Shown: positions 37,875-48,663, counted from the first letter of the stretch. The stretch is DNA of 64,000 bases from Wenzhouxiangella marina (GCF_001187785.1 NZ_CP012154.1:304501-368500); one strand, 5' to 3'. Notes: a model not told the origin generated them from the letters alone. A program made the numbers and translations.

Positions 37875-37905
37875 GACAGGACCCCGACGATTGTTGTATT
37901 CACTC

Positions 37906-37927
37906 AATATAAGCTCAGCCTAATATT
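37906..37927. promoter_or_regulatory. AT-rich inverted repeat upstream of the SQR-like gene
   Basis: AATATAAGC-TCA-GCCTAATATT is an inverted repeat with a one-base bulge, centred about 42 bases upstream of the SQR-like ATG, in an AT-rich patch that contrasts with the GC-rich flanks. It may bind a repressor, for example an ArsR-type sulfide sensor; no such gene is in the window. Confidence 0.4.
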
Positions 37928-37947
37928 GATTACAAGCGCTCCGGGAT

Positions 37948-37975
37948 AAAAAAGGGCCCGTGCATGCGGGCCCTT
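37948..37975 (-). terminator. Intrinsic terminator after the PDZ protein gene
   Basis: Read on the minus strand: AAGGGCCC, loop GCATGCAC, GGGCCC, then six T residues. It begins about 20 bases beyond the stop of the PDZ gene and lies just upstream of the SQR-like gene. Confidence 0.85.
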
Positions 37976-37995
37976 GGGAGTTCGATGTTGCTCGA

Positions 37996-39084
37996 TCAGA
38001 GCGGCGTGCCCGGGGGGGCGGGCGGCGCCGGAGGCGGTGCCTCGCCATCGTCGCGGTGCATGATGACCTCGAAATGACGACTCATGGGCGCGGCCGCCGT
38101 GGCTTCGGGGATCGTGCCGTAGACCTCGGTGGGCCGGCGCTCGCGCATCACGCTGACCGTGACCTGATCACCGGCATCGCGGCCGAGCAGGATGCGGCCC
38201 AGATCGACCGGGCGGTTGACCGTCTCTCCGTCGATGGCCAGGATCACGTCACCCGATTCCAGATTGAGCGGGTTGTCATCGGCGATCCGCAGCACCAGCA
38301 CGCCTTCGCCGGTCCCGAAATAGGGCGCCAGTCCTTCGTGGTTGGTGATGAGGTCCGTGTCATGGCCCAGGCCGGCCAGACGCGGGGGCATCGGCGGGGC
38401 GGGCGGTACGGGCATGCCTTCCGGCATTGGGTGGATACGTACGATCTCTCGCTCCATCTGCTCGCCCATTGGCGCCAGGCGGTGGCCGATGACCTGGATG
38501 TCGCGCAGGGGCGAGGAGACTTCGACGCCCATGGCCAGTTCCGTGCCTTCACCGCGCTGGATGATCACGTCGACGGTGTCACCCGGTTCGAGGCCGCTCA
38601 AGGCCTCACGGATCCGGTTCGGCGTATTCTCGGTGACGTCGCGACCGGCAACGGAGATAAGGCGGTCATCCTTGCGGATGCCGGCGGCCTCGGCGCCGCC
38701 GCCGGGGGTGACGCCGATGACCAGGTTCTGATCTGCAGAATCCGGCCCGCCCAGTAGCACGCCCAGTCGCGGCGGGAATCCTGCCAGGACCATGGTGCGA
38801 ATGGCACTCTCGTCTACGTCGAAGCTGCCTTCCTCGAAGTGGAATTCGAACTCGCGCAGTTCATCGCCGCCTTCGCTCTGCCAGATCCAGTGCTGGCCGT
38901 CGCCCTCGGCATCGACCAGTTCGCGCTGCAGGCGGGCGAGGCGTTGGGCGGCCTCGGCCACTTCGAGGCGGGCTTGTTCGAGCTCGGCCCGCAGCTGCTC
39001 CATATCGGCCGCATCGCTGTCCTGGGCCAGGGCCATGGGGCTGGCCAGGCACAGAGCCAGCAGGGTGGATTTCATCGTGTTCAT
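37996..39084 (-). CDS. Periplasmic protein with two PDZ domains and a coiled coil
   Basis: 362 residues from ATG 39084, preceded by AAGGAG at good spacing. Signal peptide residues 1-21 (cleavage near PMALAQ). Residues about 22-60 form a heptad-like coiled coil (LRAELEQARLEVAEAAQRLARLQREL). Two PDZ domains follow: residues about 90-190 (LGVLLGG; GGGAEAAGIRKDDRLISVAGRDV) and about 240-325 (GVLVLRIADDNPLNLESGDVILAIDGETV). There is no trypsin-like protease domain, so it is not a complete DegP-type protease. A proline-rich tail ends the protein. It lies directly downstream of the anti-sigma and ECF sigma genes in the same direction, suggesting a role in envelope sensing. Confidence 0.75.
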   Translation of the reverse strand: MNTMKSTLLALCLASPMALAQDSDAADMEQLRAELEQARLEVAEAAQRLARLQRELVDAEGDGQHWIWQSEGGDELREFEFHFEEGSFDVDESAIRTMVLAGFPPRLGVLLGGPDSADQNLVIGVTPGGGAEAAGIRKDDRLISVAGRDVTENTPNRIREALSGLEPGDTVDVIIQRGEGTELAMGVEVSSPLRDIQVIGHRLAPMGEQMEREIVRIHPMPEGMPVPPAPPMPPRLAGLGHDTDLITNHEGLAPYFGTGEGVLVLRIADDNPLNLESGDVILAIDGETVNRPVDLGRILLGRDAGDQVTVSVMRERRPTEVYGTIPEATAAAPMSRHFEVIMHRDDGEAPPPAPPAPPGTPL

Positions 39085-39121
39085 CGTCTTGCTCCTTGCG
39101 TGATTCAAAGCGGTCGGACCG

Positions 39122-39637
39122 TCAGAAGCTCGTCAGCTGCATCTCGGTCTGCCAGTTGTTTCGGCCGTACAGTCGATTCATTTCGTCGAGCAACTCGACC
39201 CGGCGCTGCCAGAGGTCGAGGTTGTCGGGTTGGCTGGCCAGACGGATGTCCAGCCAGTGCAATTCGTTTTCCACATAGACCAGGCGCTCGACCGAACTGG
39301 TGTTGATCGCGCCCATGTTCTGCTGGCGCAGGCGCGACTCCAGCAGGGCGGAAATCTGCCGCGCCTGGACCAGGGCCGGGTCGGTGGCGTCGGCGACCAT
39401 GGGTTCACCGCTGGCTGGCATCGGCAGCTCCGGCGAGTTCAGGACGCCGAGCAGAACCACCAGCACGGCGGCCGCCGCCAGGCCGGAGCTGATCCAGCCC
39501 AGGCGGCGGTGGCGGCGAGAGGCAGCGCGCTGGTCGAGTTCGGTCCGGATCGCCGACCACAGGGCCGGCGGCGGGTCGATCATGGGCAGCTCGTCGAAGC
39601 CGGCGAGTCGCTCCTGGCGGGAGTCTGAGGTGTTCAT
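39122..39637 (-). CDS. Putative membrane anti-sigma factor
   Basis: 171 residues. A short cytoplasmic N-terminus (about 46 residues), one transmembrane segment at about 47-67 (WISSGLAAAAVLVVLLGVL) and a periplasmic helical domain. There is no HxxxCxxC zinc anti-sigma motif in the N-terminus. The start overlaps the stop of the ECF sigma gene by ATGA, the typical sigma/anti-sigma coupling, and this context is the main evidence. A PDZ protein gene follows 37 bases downstream and could act in the same signalling chain. Confidence 0.65.
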   Translation of the reverse strand: MNTSDSRQERLAGFDELPMIDPPPALWSAIRTELDQRAASRRHRRLGWISSGLAAAAVLVVLLGVLNSPELPMPASGEPMVADATDPALVQARQISALLESRLRQQNMGAINTSSVERLVYVENELHWLDIRLASQPDNLDLWQRRVELLDEMNRLYGRNNWQTEMQLTSF

Positions 39638-40182
39638 GAGGCATTCACCTGTCGGGCCGGCCGTAGGCCGGGGTCGAGAAGGGGACGGATGCGCGCGCGG
39701 GCCCGGCTCAGCCGGGACTTGGACCAGGACACGGTCTGGCCGGCCATTTCGGCGATTTCGGCATGGGTCATGCCTTCGGCGTCGTGCAGCCAGACGACAC
39801 TTCGATCGATCGGGTCGAGGCAGGCCAGGGCCCGCTCGAGATCCAGCTGCTCATCGTGGCTCGGGGTTTCCGAAAGCGCGGGCCCCTCGTCGTCGTCCAG
39901 TGCGTCGAAGCGCTGGCGGTGCTGGTCCATCACCTGGTTGACGATGATCCGCTTCAGCCAGGCCCCGAAGCGGGCCGGTTCGCGCAGCTGGCGGACCCGT
40001 TCGAAAGCGCGGACGAAGCCCGCCTGGACCGCATCCCAGGCCTGGGCCTCGCAGCCGGACAGGCGAACCGCCAGGCTCCAGGCGGCCGGTGCGAAGGTCC
40101 GGTACACCTTTTCCTGCGTGCGCCGGCAATCCTTCTTCAGGGCGGCCAGGCTGATCTCGTCGAGGGGCGTAGAAAAGTTCAT
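39634..40182 (-). CDS. ECF-family RNA polymerase sigma factor
   Basis: 182 residues. Region 2 covers about residues 22-95 (VRAFERVRQLREPARFGAWLKRIIVNQVMDQHRQR) and region 4 about 115-170 (LACLDPIDRSVVWLHDAEGMTHAEIAEMAGQTVSWSKSRLSRARARI), separated by a short acidic linker, with no region 1.1 or 3: a minimal extracytoplasmic-function sigma factor. It is first in a three-gene unit with the putative anti-sigma protein and the PDZ protein. The target genes are unknown; autoregulation is usual for the family. Confidence 0.9.
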   Translation of the reverse strand: MNFSTPLDEISLAALKKDCRRTQEKVYRTFAPAAWSLAVRLSGCEAQAWDAVQAGFVRAFERVRQLREPARFGAWLKRIIVNQVMDQHRQRFDALDDDEGPALSETPSHDEQLDLERALACLDPIDRSVVWLHDAEGMTHAEIAEMAGQTVSWSKSRLSRARARIRPLLDPGLRPARQVNAS

Positions 40183-40222
40183 GTCGAGCCTTAGACGGTC
40201 GAGGGCGCGAAAGGGTCGCAGC

Positions 40223-40246
40223 GGGTGTCGAATATTCCCGACACCC
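40223..40246. promoter_or_regulatory. Inverted repeat between the ECF sigma operon and a GNAT gene
   Basis: GGGTGTCG (40223-40230) and CGACACCC (40239-40246) form a perfect 8-bp dyad with an 8-base centre in a divergent gap of 133 bases. On the minus strand the centre plus arm reads GGAATATTCGACACCC, where GGAAT resembles the -35 of ECF promoters; a matching -10 was not clear. It could be an operator or a hairpin. Confidence 0.4.
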
Positions 40247-40315
40247 TGCCGATCGGACTATTGTCGCTCAGTGGGTCCGAGGCCATACTGGCCCGCCCGA
40301 TGAGGACAGACCGGC

Positions 40316-40849
40316 ATGGAATTCCAGTTCGAGACCGAACGCCTGCGCATCCGTCCCTGGCGGGACGAAGACCGGCGAGCGCTGGAGCGCATGGTGTTCG
40401 ACGAGGAGATGATGCGTTACGTCACCCAGGGCCGGACCTGGAGCGATGCGGACGTCGACGAGTTTCTCGAGCGCCAGGCACGGCATCTTCAGCAGGACGG
40501 GGTCTGTTTCGGGGCCGTTGAGCTGCTCGACTCCGCTGAGGTCATTGGCACGGCCGGTATGCAGCGCCTGGACAATGGCGATTTCGAGATCGGCTGGTGG
40601 ATCTGGAAAGACCACTGGGGCCAGGGCCTGGCCACGGAAGCGATGCTGCCGGTCGTCGAACACGCTCGAACCACGATGGCGCTCGATCGCCTGGTGGCCG
40701 TGATCGACCCGCCCAACCTGGCTTCGCGCCGGGTGGCCGAAAAACTCGGCATGGCCTTCGAATGCGAGAAGAGCGCCCGGGAAACCATCGCCAAGCGCCC
40801 GGATCAGCGCATCGCCTACTATTCGATGTCACTTGCGAAAGGAGTCTGA
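40316..40849 (+). CDS. GNAT acetyltransferase (RimJ/RimL-like)
   Basis: 177 residues of the Acetyltransf_3 type: N-terminus [32 protein letters not shown], acceptor-side segment [34 protein letters not shown] with the acetyl-CoA pyrophosphate loop (QGLATEA) and [19 protein letters not shown]. RimJ/RimL relatives acetylate N-termini or small amines; the substrate here is open. The SDR gene starts directly after it, so they are likely co-transcribed. Confidence 0.85.
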   Translation: MEFQFETERLRIRPWRDEDRRALERMVFDEEMMRYVTQGRTWSDADVDEFLERQARHLQQDGVCFGAVELLDSAEVIGTAGMQRLDNGDFEIGWWIWKDHWGQGLATEAMLPVVEHARTTMALDRLVAVIDPPNLASRRVAEKLGMAFECEKSARETIAKRPDQRIAYYSMSLAKGV

Positions 40850-40850
40850 A

Positions 40851-41669
40851 TTGTCCGAGCGAATGAAAGGCAAGATCGCCCTGGTCACCGGAGCGGCGCG
40901 CGGTATCGGCGAAGCCATCGCCCGGGCCTTTGTCGACGAGGGTGCGCGCGTCGTACTGACGGACATCGACGATGCCGCCGGTCAGGCGGCGGCCGAGCGT
41001 CTGGGTTCAGCCGCCCGCTACCAGCGCCTGGACGTGCGCGAAGCCGACGACTGGGATGAGGCCATCGAGGGCGTGTTGACCAATGAAGGTCGGCTGGACG
41101 TCCTGGTCAACAATGCCGGCATCACCGGATTCGAGCAGGGCATGGTGGCGCACGACCCGGAGCACGCCGAACTGGCCGACTGGCGCGCCGTGCATGCAAC
41201 GAATCTGGACGGCGTCTTCCTGGGCTGTCGCGCCGCGATCCGGGCGATGCGCCCGAGCGGGCAGGGCTCGATCATCAATATTGCCTCGCGTTCGGGCCAG
41301 GTCGGCATCCCGGGTGCCGCTGCCTATGCCTCCTCGAAGGCGGCGGTTCGCAATCACTCGAAGACGGTCGCCCTCTACTGCGCCGAACAGGGCCTGGCGA
41401 TCCGCTGCAATGCCATCTTCCCGGCAGCCATCCTGACGCCGATGTGGGAACCGATGCTGGGTGACGGACCGGAACGCGAGGCGCGGATGGCCGAGTTCGT
41501 CGCCGACTGCCCCCTGCGCCGCTTCGGCCGGCCCGAAGAAGTCGCGGCGCTTGCCGTGATGCTCGCCTCCGACGAAGCCAGCTACATGACCGGCGCCGAA
41601 CTGATCATCGATGGCGGCATGCTCGCGGGCACTGCCACACCCAGCGTCGACCTGGGTCCAAAGGAATAA
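40851..41669 (+). CDS. Short-chain dehydrogenase/reductase
   Basis: 272 residues from a TTG at 40851, chosen because GGAG lies six bases upstream and overlaps the end of the GNAT gene; the in-frame ATG at 40863 would be 18 bases from that site. Classical [15 protein letters not shown] near residue 12, NNAG ([14 protein letters not shown]), catalytic Ser region [10 protein letters not shown], and YxxxK (AYASSKAA). The C-terminus GGMLAGT closes the fold. Substrate unknown; the family includes 3-oxoacyl- and alcohol-type enzymes. A perfect 20-bp inverted repeat follows the stop. Confidence 0.88.
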   Translation: MSERMKGKIALVTGAARGIGEAIARAFVDEGARVVLTDIDDAAGQAAAERLGSAARYQRLDVREADDWDEAIEGVLTNEGRLDVLVNNAGITGFEQGMVAHDPEHAELADWRAVHATNLDGVFLGCRAAIRAMRPSGQGSIINIASRSGQVGIPGAAAYASSKAAVRNHSKTVALYCAEQGLAIRCNAIFPAAILTPMWEPMLGDGPEREARMAEFVADCPLRRFGRPEEVAALAVMLASDEASYMTGAELIIDGGMLAGTATPSVDLGPKE

Positions 41670-41746
41670 TTCACCACAGAGGCACAGAGGTCACGGAGAA
41701 AAAACTGTTTTGATTTGCTCTGTGTTCTCTGTGCCTCTGTGGTGAA
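41670..41746. repeat. CACAGAG long inverted repeat, copy 1 (also bidirectional terminator-like)
   Basis: TTCACCACAGAGGCACAGAG at 41670-41689 has its exact reverse complement at 41727-41746, a 20-bp perfect stem with a short AT-rich interior. It lies between the convergent ends of the SDR and msrB genes. A second related copy occurs at 53910-53988. This resembles a dispersed intergenic element known from many bacteria and may act as a transcription terminator. Confidence 0.85.
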
Positions 41747-41756
41747 CCTGCCTTTT

Positions 41757-42158
41757 CTAACCTTGCCTAGGCTTGAATTCCAGACACACTGAATTGATGC
41801 AGTAGCGCTGGCCCGTCGGCGGCGGGCCGTCGTCGAAGATGTGGCCGAGGTGGGCATCGCAGCGCGGGCAGAGCAGCTCGATCCGGCGCATGCCGAAGGA
41901 GTCGTCGAAGCGTTGCTTGATGCCCGCATCGGCCAGTTCCGAGTGATAGCTCGGCCAGCCACAGCCCGAGTGGAATTTCGAGCTGGAATCGAACAGCGGG
42001 TGGTCACAGCAGACGCAGTGGTAGACGCCGTCTTCGAAGTGTTCGTTGTATTCGCCGGTGAAGGGGCGCTCGGTGCCGGCCTGGCGGGTTACACGGAACT
42101 GCTCCTCGGTCAGCTGCTCGCGCCATTCCCCTTCGCTCTTCTCGATTCGATCGTTCAT
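41757..42158 (-). CDS. msrB: Peptide methionine-R-sulfoxide reductase MsrB
   Basis: 133 residues. Zinc-site CxxC pairs are visible (YHCVCCDHPLF and LLCPRCDAHLGHIF), then the catalytic region QRYCINSVCLEFKP with the reactive cysteine in RYCIN. FHSGCGWPSY is the family core motif. It reduces methionine-R-sulfoxide in proteins, normally in the cytoplasm (no signal peptide seen). It is followed by a long inverted repeat and lies 24 bases after folK on the same strand. Confidence 0.95.
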   Translation of the reverse strand: MNDRIEKSEGEWREQLTEEQFRVTRQAGTERPFTGEYNEHFEDGVYHCVCCDHPLFDSSSKFHSGCGWPSYHSELADAGIKQRFDDSFGMRRIELLCPRCDAHLGHIFDDGPPPTGQRYCINSVCLEFKPRQG

Positions 42159-42182
42159 CTCGTGTGCCTCTCTCGGATGGAC

Positions 42183-42689
42183 TCATCCGTTCTCATCGAT
42201 TCTGCTCAGGTTTCGATCGCCCTCGAAGCTCGCCCAATGCTCGGCGAAGCTTCGACCGCTGACCGGGTGAACCAGCTCCGGGGCGAGATCCGCCATCGGC
42301 TGCAGGACGTGGGCGAACTTCAGGATTTCATCGCGCGGTAGCTCCAGGCCGTCGACCATGCCCGTCTGTTCACCGTGCAACAGGATGTCGATATCGAGCG
42401 AGCGATCGGAGAACTTGGGCTGGCTGCGATCGCGGCCGTGCCGGTTCTCGAGCTCGGTCAGCCAGGCCTTGAGCTGCCCGACCGACCAGTCCGTGTGGAT
42501 TCGGGCCACGCCATTGAGGAAATCCGAGCCCGAGAAGCCGACGGCGGCCGACCGGTAGAAGGGCGAGACGCTGACCTCCCCGAAGGTCCCCGCCAGGGCG
42601 CTGATCCCGCTCAGCAGATGCCGCGCCGGGTCCTGATTGCTGCCCAGTCCGAGATAGACGTCAACGCTGCCGTGGTCGGTCGAGCCCAT
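42183..42689 (-). CDS. folK: 7,8-dihydro-6-hydroxymethylpterin pyrophosphokinase
   Basis: 168 residues. HPPK motifs: VYLGLGSNQDPARHL at the N-terminus, VSPFYRSAAVG, and the catalytic loop RHGRDRSQPKFSDRSLDIDILLHG with the metal-binding Asp pair in LDIDIL. The proline-arginine segment LPRDEILKFAHVL matches LPHPR...R-type positions loosely. It acts in folate synthesis directly after FolB, which is encoded by the next upstream gene on the same strand. Confidence 0.92.
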   Translation of the reverse strand: MGSTDHGSVDVYLGLGSNQDPARHLLSGISALAGTFGEVSVSPFYRSAAVGFSGSDFLNGVARIHTDWSVGQLKAWLTELENRHGRDRSQPKFSDRSLDIDILLHGEQTGMVDGLELPRDEILKFAHVLQPMADLAPELVHPVSGRSFAEHWASFEGDRNLSRIDENG

Positions 42690-42755
42690 GGGTGGTCCTC
42701 AATCCGGGGGATCGCAAAACCCCATTGTCTCAGATTGTTCGTCCCGCGGCGCCGC

Positions 42756-43112
42756 TCAGGGGCGCTGGCCGCGTTCGATGATCACGCCGACGGAGCGGGA
42801 GCCGCGCACGGCGCCCGGCTTGTCGAGCTTGAGCCGCAGCCACTGGACCGGGAACTCGCTCAGGATGATCTCCGCGCAGCGCTCGGCCAGGGTCTCGACC
42901 AGGCCGAACTCGCTTTTCTCGACGAAGCCGATCAGACGCTTGGCCACGGCCTTGTAGTCGAGCGTGTCGTCGATGTGGTCGGTGGCGGCGGCACGCGCGA
43001 TGTCGGCATTCATTTCGATGTTCAGGCGCACGGTCTGACGGATCTCGCGCTCCCAGTCGTAGATGCCGATCACGGTGTCGATGTCGAGGTCGGAGATGAA
43101 GACGATGTCCAT
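42756..43112 (-). CDS. folB: Dihydroneopterin aldolase
   Basis: 118 residues from ATG 43112 (MDIVFISDLDIDTVIGIYDWERE). The FolB signature IDTVIGIYDWEREIRQTV is at the N-terminus, DDTLDYKAVAKRLIGFVE in the middle with the conserved Tyr, and GVIIERG at the end. The enzyme cleaves dihydroneopterin and passes product to FolK, encoded 66 bases downstream. The gene is 70 bases downstream of tsaD on the same strand, so transcription order is tsaD, folB, folK, msrB. Confidence 0.93.
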   Translation of the reverse strand: MDIVFISDLDIDTVIGIYDWEREIRQTVRLNIEMNADIARAAATDHIDDTLDYKAVAKRLIGFVEKSEFGLVETLAERCAEIILSEFPVQWLRLKLDKPGAVRGSRSVGVIIERGQRP

Positions 43113-43181
43113 GGGCAAGGCTCGATTCAGAAGCGGCACAGGGTAGCCGGCGAAGGGTGAAGGCGGTTGAAGTGTTCGGTC

Positions 43182-44210
43182 TCAGGCCGTTTCCGCGGCG
43201 CGCTCGGCAGCCTCGGGCGCCGGGGGCAGCTCCTCCAGCGGCCAGCGCGGGCGCACGGCGATCAGGCCGTCGCGCCGGCCTTCGTGGCGGCGATACCAGC
43301 CGGCATGCGCGATCATCGCGCCGTTGTCCGTGCAAAGCGACGGTCGCGGGTAGAAGACCTGGCCGGGCAGGGCCCGATCCAGGGCCTGGCGCAGACGCTG
43401 GTTGGCGCTGACGCCGCCGGCAATCACCAGACGCTTGAGCCGGGCCTGCTTGAGGGCCCGTTTGCACTTGATCACCAGAGTGTCGACCACGGCGCGCTCG
43501 AAGCCAGCGGCGATGTCCGCGTGATCGGCCTTCTCGCTGCGTTCGACCAGCTCCCGGGTATGGGTCTTCAGCCCGGAGAAGCTGAAGTCGAGTCCGGGCC
43601 GATTGACCATCGGGCGGGGAAAGTCGAAGCGTTCCGGGTCCCCTTGTTCGGCCAGGCGAGCCACTTCGGGCCCGCCTGGGTAGCCCAGGCCCAGCAGGCG
43701 GGCGGTCTTGTCGAAGGCCTCGCCGGCGGCATCGTCCAGGGTCTCGCCCAGCAGGCGGTAGCGTCCGAGGCCGGCGACTTCGACCAGCATCGTGTGGCCG
43801 CCGGACACGAGCAGGGCCAGGAAGGGGAATGCCGGGGCGTTGGCTTCGAGCAGCGGCGAGAGCAGGTGCCCTTCCATGTGATGGACGGCGATCGCCGGGA
43901 TATCCAGTGCCCGGGCCAGGGCGACGCCGGTGGAGGCGCCGACCAGCAGGGCGCCGGCCAGGCCGGGGCCGGCCGTGTAGGCGACCGCGCCGAGCTCGTC
44001 GGGAGACAGGCTGGCCTGGTCGAGCAGCTCCCGGATCATGCCGGGCAGCTTGCGAACATGGTCCCTGGAGGCCAGCTCCGGGACCACGCCGCCGTAGGCC
44101 GCGTGGTCGGCCTGGGTGTACACGAGCTCGGCCACGATGCCGCCGTCGGGCCGATAAATGGCCACGCCCGTTTCATCGCAGGAGGATTCGATGCCCAGAA
44201 TGCTTTGCAT
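43182..44210 (-). CDS. tsaD: tRNA N6-adenosine threonylcarbamoyltransferase
   Basis: 342 residues from ATG 44210 ([19 protein letters not shown]), the conserved start. Metal-binding HxxxH occurs in [13 protein letters not shown], and the ATP/carbamoyl-adenylate pocket is shown by [30 protein letters not shown] and [11 protein letters not shown]. TsaD completes t6A at position 37 of ANN-decoding tRNAs. It is divergent from rpsU, as in most gammaproteobacteria; the rpsU -35 box overlaps its first codons. Confidence 0.95.
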   Translation of the reverse strand: MQSILGIESSCDETGVAIYRPDGGIVAELVYTQADHAAYGGVVPELASRDHVRKLPGMIRELLDQASLSPDELGAVAYTAGPGLAGALLVGASTGVALARALDIPAIAVHHMEGHLLSPLLEANAPAFPFLALLVSGGHTMLVEVAGLGRYRLLGETLDDAAGEAFDKTARLLGLGYPGGPEVARLAEQGDPERFDFPRPMVNRPGLDFSFSGLKTHTRELVERSEKADHADIAAGFERAVVDTLVIKCKRALKQARLKRLVIAGGVSANQRLRQALDRALPGQVFYPRPSLCTDNGAMIAHAGWYRRHEGRRDGLIAVRPRWPLEELPPAPEAAERAAETA

Positions 44211-44234
44211 CGACGCAGAATACCACGCTATAAT
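44205..44234 (+). promoter_or_regulatory. Sigma-70 promoter of the rpsU-dnaG-rpoD operon
   Basis: TTGCAT at 44205-44210 and a consensus TATAAT at 44229-44234 are separated by 18 bases, 38 bases before the rpsU ATG. The -35 box overlaps the tsaD start codon on the opposite strand. This is the best promoter match I saw in the window. Confidence 0.8.
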
Positions 44235-44272
44235 GGGCGACTTTCCACGCAAAACATGGACCGGGAATTTTA

Positions 44273-44488
44273 ATGCCGAGTGTCAAGGTCAAGGAAAACG
44301 AGCCGTTCGAGTACGCCCTGCGTCGCTTCAAGCGCTCGTGTGAAAAAGCTGGCGTCGTCGCCGAATCTCGCCGCCGCGAGTTCTTCGAAAAGCCGACCCA
44401 GGAGCGCAAGCGCAAGAAGGCTGCCGCCGTCAAGCGTCACCTGCGCAAGCTGTCTCGCGAGCGCGTCAACCGTCGCCGCCTGTACTGA
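44273..44488 (+). CDS. rpsU: 30S ribosomal protein bS21
   Basis: 71 residues: [20 protein letters not shown] and the very basic C-terminus [18 protein letters not shown]. bS21 is at the 30S platform and helps initiation. It is the first gene of the macromolecular-synthesis operon (rpsU, yqeY, dnaG, rpoD) that joins translation, replication priming and transcription, with a consensus promoter just upstream. Confidence 0.96.
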   Translation: MPSVKVKENEPFEYALRRFKRSCEKAGVVAESRRREFFEKPTQERKRKKAAAVKRHLRKLSRERVNRRRLY

Positions 44489-44540
44489 TTGATCGTGGAT
44501 CGGCCCCTCGGCCGGTCCTCCCAGCCAAGGATCGTCTGCT

Positions 44541-44987
44541 TTGTCCCTCAAGGTCACCATCCAGGACGACGTCAAGCAGGCCATGCGCGCGGGCGACAAG
44601 GGCCGTCTGAAGACCCTGCGCATGGCGACCGCCGCCATCAAGCAACGCGAGGTCGATGAACGCATCGAGCTCGATGATGCGCAGGTGCTGGCGATCCTGG
44701 AAAAGATGATCAAGCAGCGACGCGAGTCCTCCGAGCAGTACCGTGCCGGCCAGCGCCCCGAGCTGGCCGAAGTCGAAGAAGCCGAAATCGCCATCCTCCA
44801 GACCTACCTGCCCGAACCCCTGGGTGAGGCGGAGCTGGATGCGTTGATCGACAAGGCGATTGCCAACGCCGGCGTCACCGGCATGGCCGCCATGGGTGCC
44901 GTGATGGGCACATTGAAAGATCAGGTGCAGGGCCGCGCGGACATGCGCGAGGTCTCGGCCCGGGTGCGCGCCCGCCTGAACGCTTGA
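44541..44987 (+). CDS. yqeY: GatB/YqeY domain-containing protein
   Basis: 148 residues from TTG 44541; AAGGA lies about nine bases upstream. The protein is all-helical with the YqeY signature VKQAMRAGDKGRLKTLRMATAAIKQREVDER and a C-terminal GatB-like domain (GVTGMAAMGAVMGTLKDQVQGRADM). The C-terminal domain resembles the tRNA-binding tail of amidotransferase subunit GatB, but the function of stand-alone YqeY is not settled. It occupies the position between rpsU and dnaG, a common arrangement in gammaproteobacteria. Confidence 0.92.
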   Translation: MSLKVTIQDDVKQAMRAGDKGRLKTLRMATAAIKQREVDERIELDDAQVLAILEKMIKQRRESSEQYRAGQRPELAEVEEAEIAILQTYLPEPLGEAELDALIDKAIANAGVTGMAAMGAVMGTLKDQVQGRADMREVSARVRARLNA

Positions 44988-45006
44988 TCGCCACCGGGCA
45001 CGCCTC

Positions 45007-46743
45007 TTGTCCGGACGGATACCCGAAGACTTCATCGAAACCCTCCTCGAGCGGATCGATATCGCCGAAGTGATCGGCCATCGCGTCCAGCTCAAGAATG
45101 CCGGCCGCGGTGAATTCAAGGGCCTCTGCCCGTTTCATAACGAGAAGACTCCCTCCTTCACGGTCAGTACCGACAAGCAGTTCTATCACTGCTTCGGCTG
45201 TGGCGCCCATGGCACAGCCATCGGGTTCCTGATGGAAAACGACGGCCTCGAGTTTCCTGCGGCCATCGAAGAATTGGCGCATATGGTGGGTCTCGAGGTC
45301 CCTCGCGAGGGCGGGGCGCAAGCGCCTGCGCGCAAGAACGACCGTCTCTACCTGGCTCTGCAGGAAGCCCAGACCTGGTTTCGCCACCAGCTGGCGGCCA
45401 GTGAGCCGGCGCGCGACTATCTGAAGCAGCGTGGCTTCGACAAGGCCACCGTCGATGAATTCGGCGTCGGCTGGGCGCCCCAGAGCTGGCAGGGCCTGTC
45501 CGACCATCTGAGTCGCGAGGGTTTCAAGCCGGCCGAGCTCGAGGCCGCCGGTCTGGTGACACGCAAGAACGATCGCATCACCGACAAGTTTCGCGGTCGC
45601 ATCATGTTTCCTATCCACGACCGCCGCGGACGCGTGATCGCCTTCGGCGGTCGGGTGATCGACGATGGCCAGCCGAAGTACATGAACTCGCCGGAAACGC
45701 CGGTCTTTCACAAGGGGCGAGAGCTCTACCGCCTGCACCAGGTCCGCCGCGGTGGCCTGCCGTCGCGCATCCTGGTGGTCGAGGGCTACATGGACGCGGC
45801 CGCCCTGCATCAGTTCGGCTTCCCCGACGCCGTCGCCACCCTGGGCACGGCGGTGACGCCGGACCACCTCGAGGCCCTGTTTCGGGCCACGCCCCTGGTG
45901 GTGTTCTGCTTCGACGGCGACCGGGCCGGCCGCCAGGCGGCCTGGCGCGGGCTCGAGGCGGCGTTGCCGCAGATGAAGGACAACCGCGAGCTGCGCTTTC
46001 TGTTCCTGCCCGAGGGCGAGGACCCGGACAGCCTGGTGCGCGAGCAGGGCAAGGAAGCGCTTGAGGCCCTGATCGACCAGGCCCAGCCCCTGTCGGACTT
46101 CTTTTTCGATCACTTCGCCGCCGAGCTCGACCTGCGCTCTCTCGATGGAAGGGCGCGCCTCGTGGCCCTGGCCGAGCCGCATCTGGACAGGCTTCCGCCC
46201 GGTCCCTTTGCCGATCTGATGCGTGCGGAGCTCAAGTCGCGGGCTGGTCATTCGGGACGCGCGGTGGCGTCTTCACCGGCTCCGATCCGACGGCCGAGCG
46301 GTCTTGATGACGATCGCCCGCTGACCCCGGTACAATACGCGGTCGCCTTGCTCGTGCAGCGCCCTGAACTGGCGACGAGCGATGCGGTCTATCTGCTGGA
46401 GAGCCTGGGATCGATCAAGGGCCTGAATTTCCTTCAGGAATTGATTGACTTTTGCCGCGAAAGGCCCCACCTTTCCACGGCTAAGCTTCTTGAGCTGTGG
46501 CGCGAGCGTCCGGAACAGCCCTGGCTGGCCCGGTTGGCCGCGCGTGACGTGTGTCAGGAAGCAGAACAGATGCCGGCGGCACTGGCGCAAACCCTGGCCA
46601 GAATCCGCCGTATGCAGGTACAGGCACGCGTCCGCGAGCTCCAGCAGGCCCAGATGAACGAAGGGGGGCTGGATGGAACCAGGGCCGCCGAATTGCGCGA
46701 GTTGTTGAGCTTGCGCCTGGAAGACAGTGACCAACCGAATTAG
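45007..46743 (+). CDS. dnaG: DNA primase
   Basis: 578 residues from TTG 45007. Zinc-binding domain with C41, H44, C62 and C65 ([21 protein letters not shown]). The catalytic TOPRIM core has [16 protein letters not shown] and the metal-binding [18 protein letters not shown]. The C-terminal region that binds DnaB helicase is present. It synthesises primers at replication forks. The gene is followed by rpoD after eight bases. No strong Shine-Dalgarno is visible, so the start might instead be slightly different. Confidence 0.94.
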   Translation: MSGRIPEDFIETLLERIDIAEVIGHRVQLKNAGRGEFKGLCPFHNEKTPSFTVSTDKQFYHCFGCGAHGTAIGFLMENDGLEFPAAIEELAHMVGLEVPREGGAQAPARKNDRLYLALQEAQTWFRHQLAASEPARDYLKQRGFDKATVDEFGVGWAPQSWQGLSDHLSREGFKPAELEAAGLVTRKNDRITDKFRGRIMFPIHDRRGRVIAFGGRVIDDGQPKYMNSPETPVFHKGRELYRLHQVRRGGLPSRILVVEGYMDAAALHQFGFPDAVATLGTAVTPDHLEALFRATPLVVFCFDGDRAGRQAAWRGLEAALPQMKDNRELRFLFLPEGEDPDSLVREQGKEALEALIDQAQPLSDFFFDHFAAELDLRSLDGRARLVALAEPHLDRLPPGPFADLMRAELKSRAGHSGRAVASSPAPIRRPSGLDDDRPLTPVQYAVALLVQRPELATSDAVYLLESLGSIKGLNFLQELIDFCRERPHLSTAKLLELWRERPEQPWLARLAARDVCQEAEQMPAALAQTLARIRRMQVQARVRELQQAQMNEGGLDGTRAAELRELLSLRLEDSDQPN

Positions 46744-46751
46744 TAGTTGAT

Positions 46752-48614
<1,863 letters not shown>

Positions 48615-48663
48615 GTTCGAGCGCCGAAAGGCGGCCTCTCGCGGAGACGCAGAGAAAGTCAGG

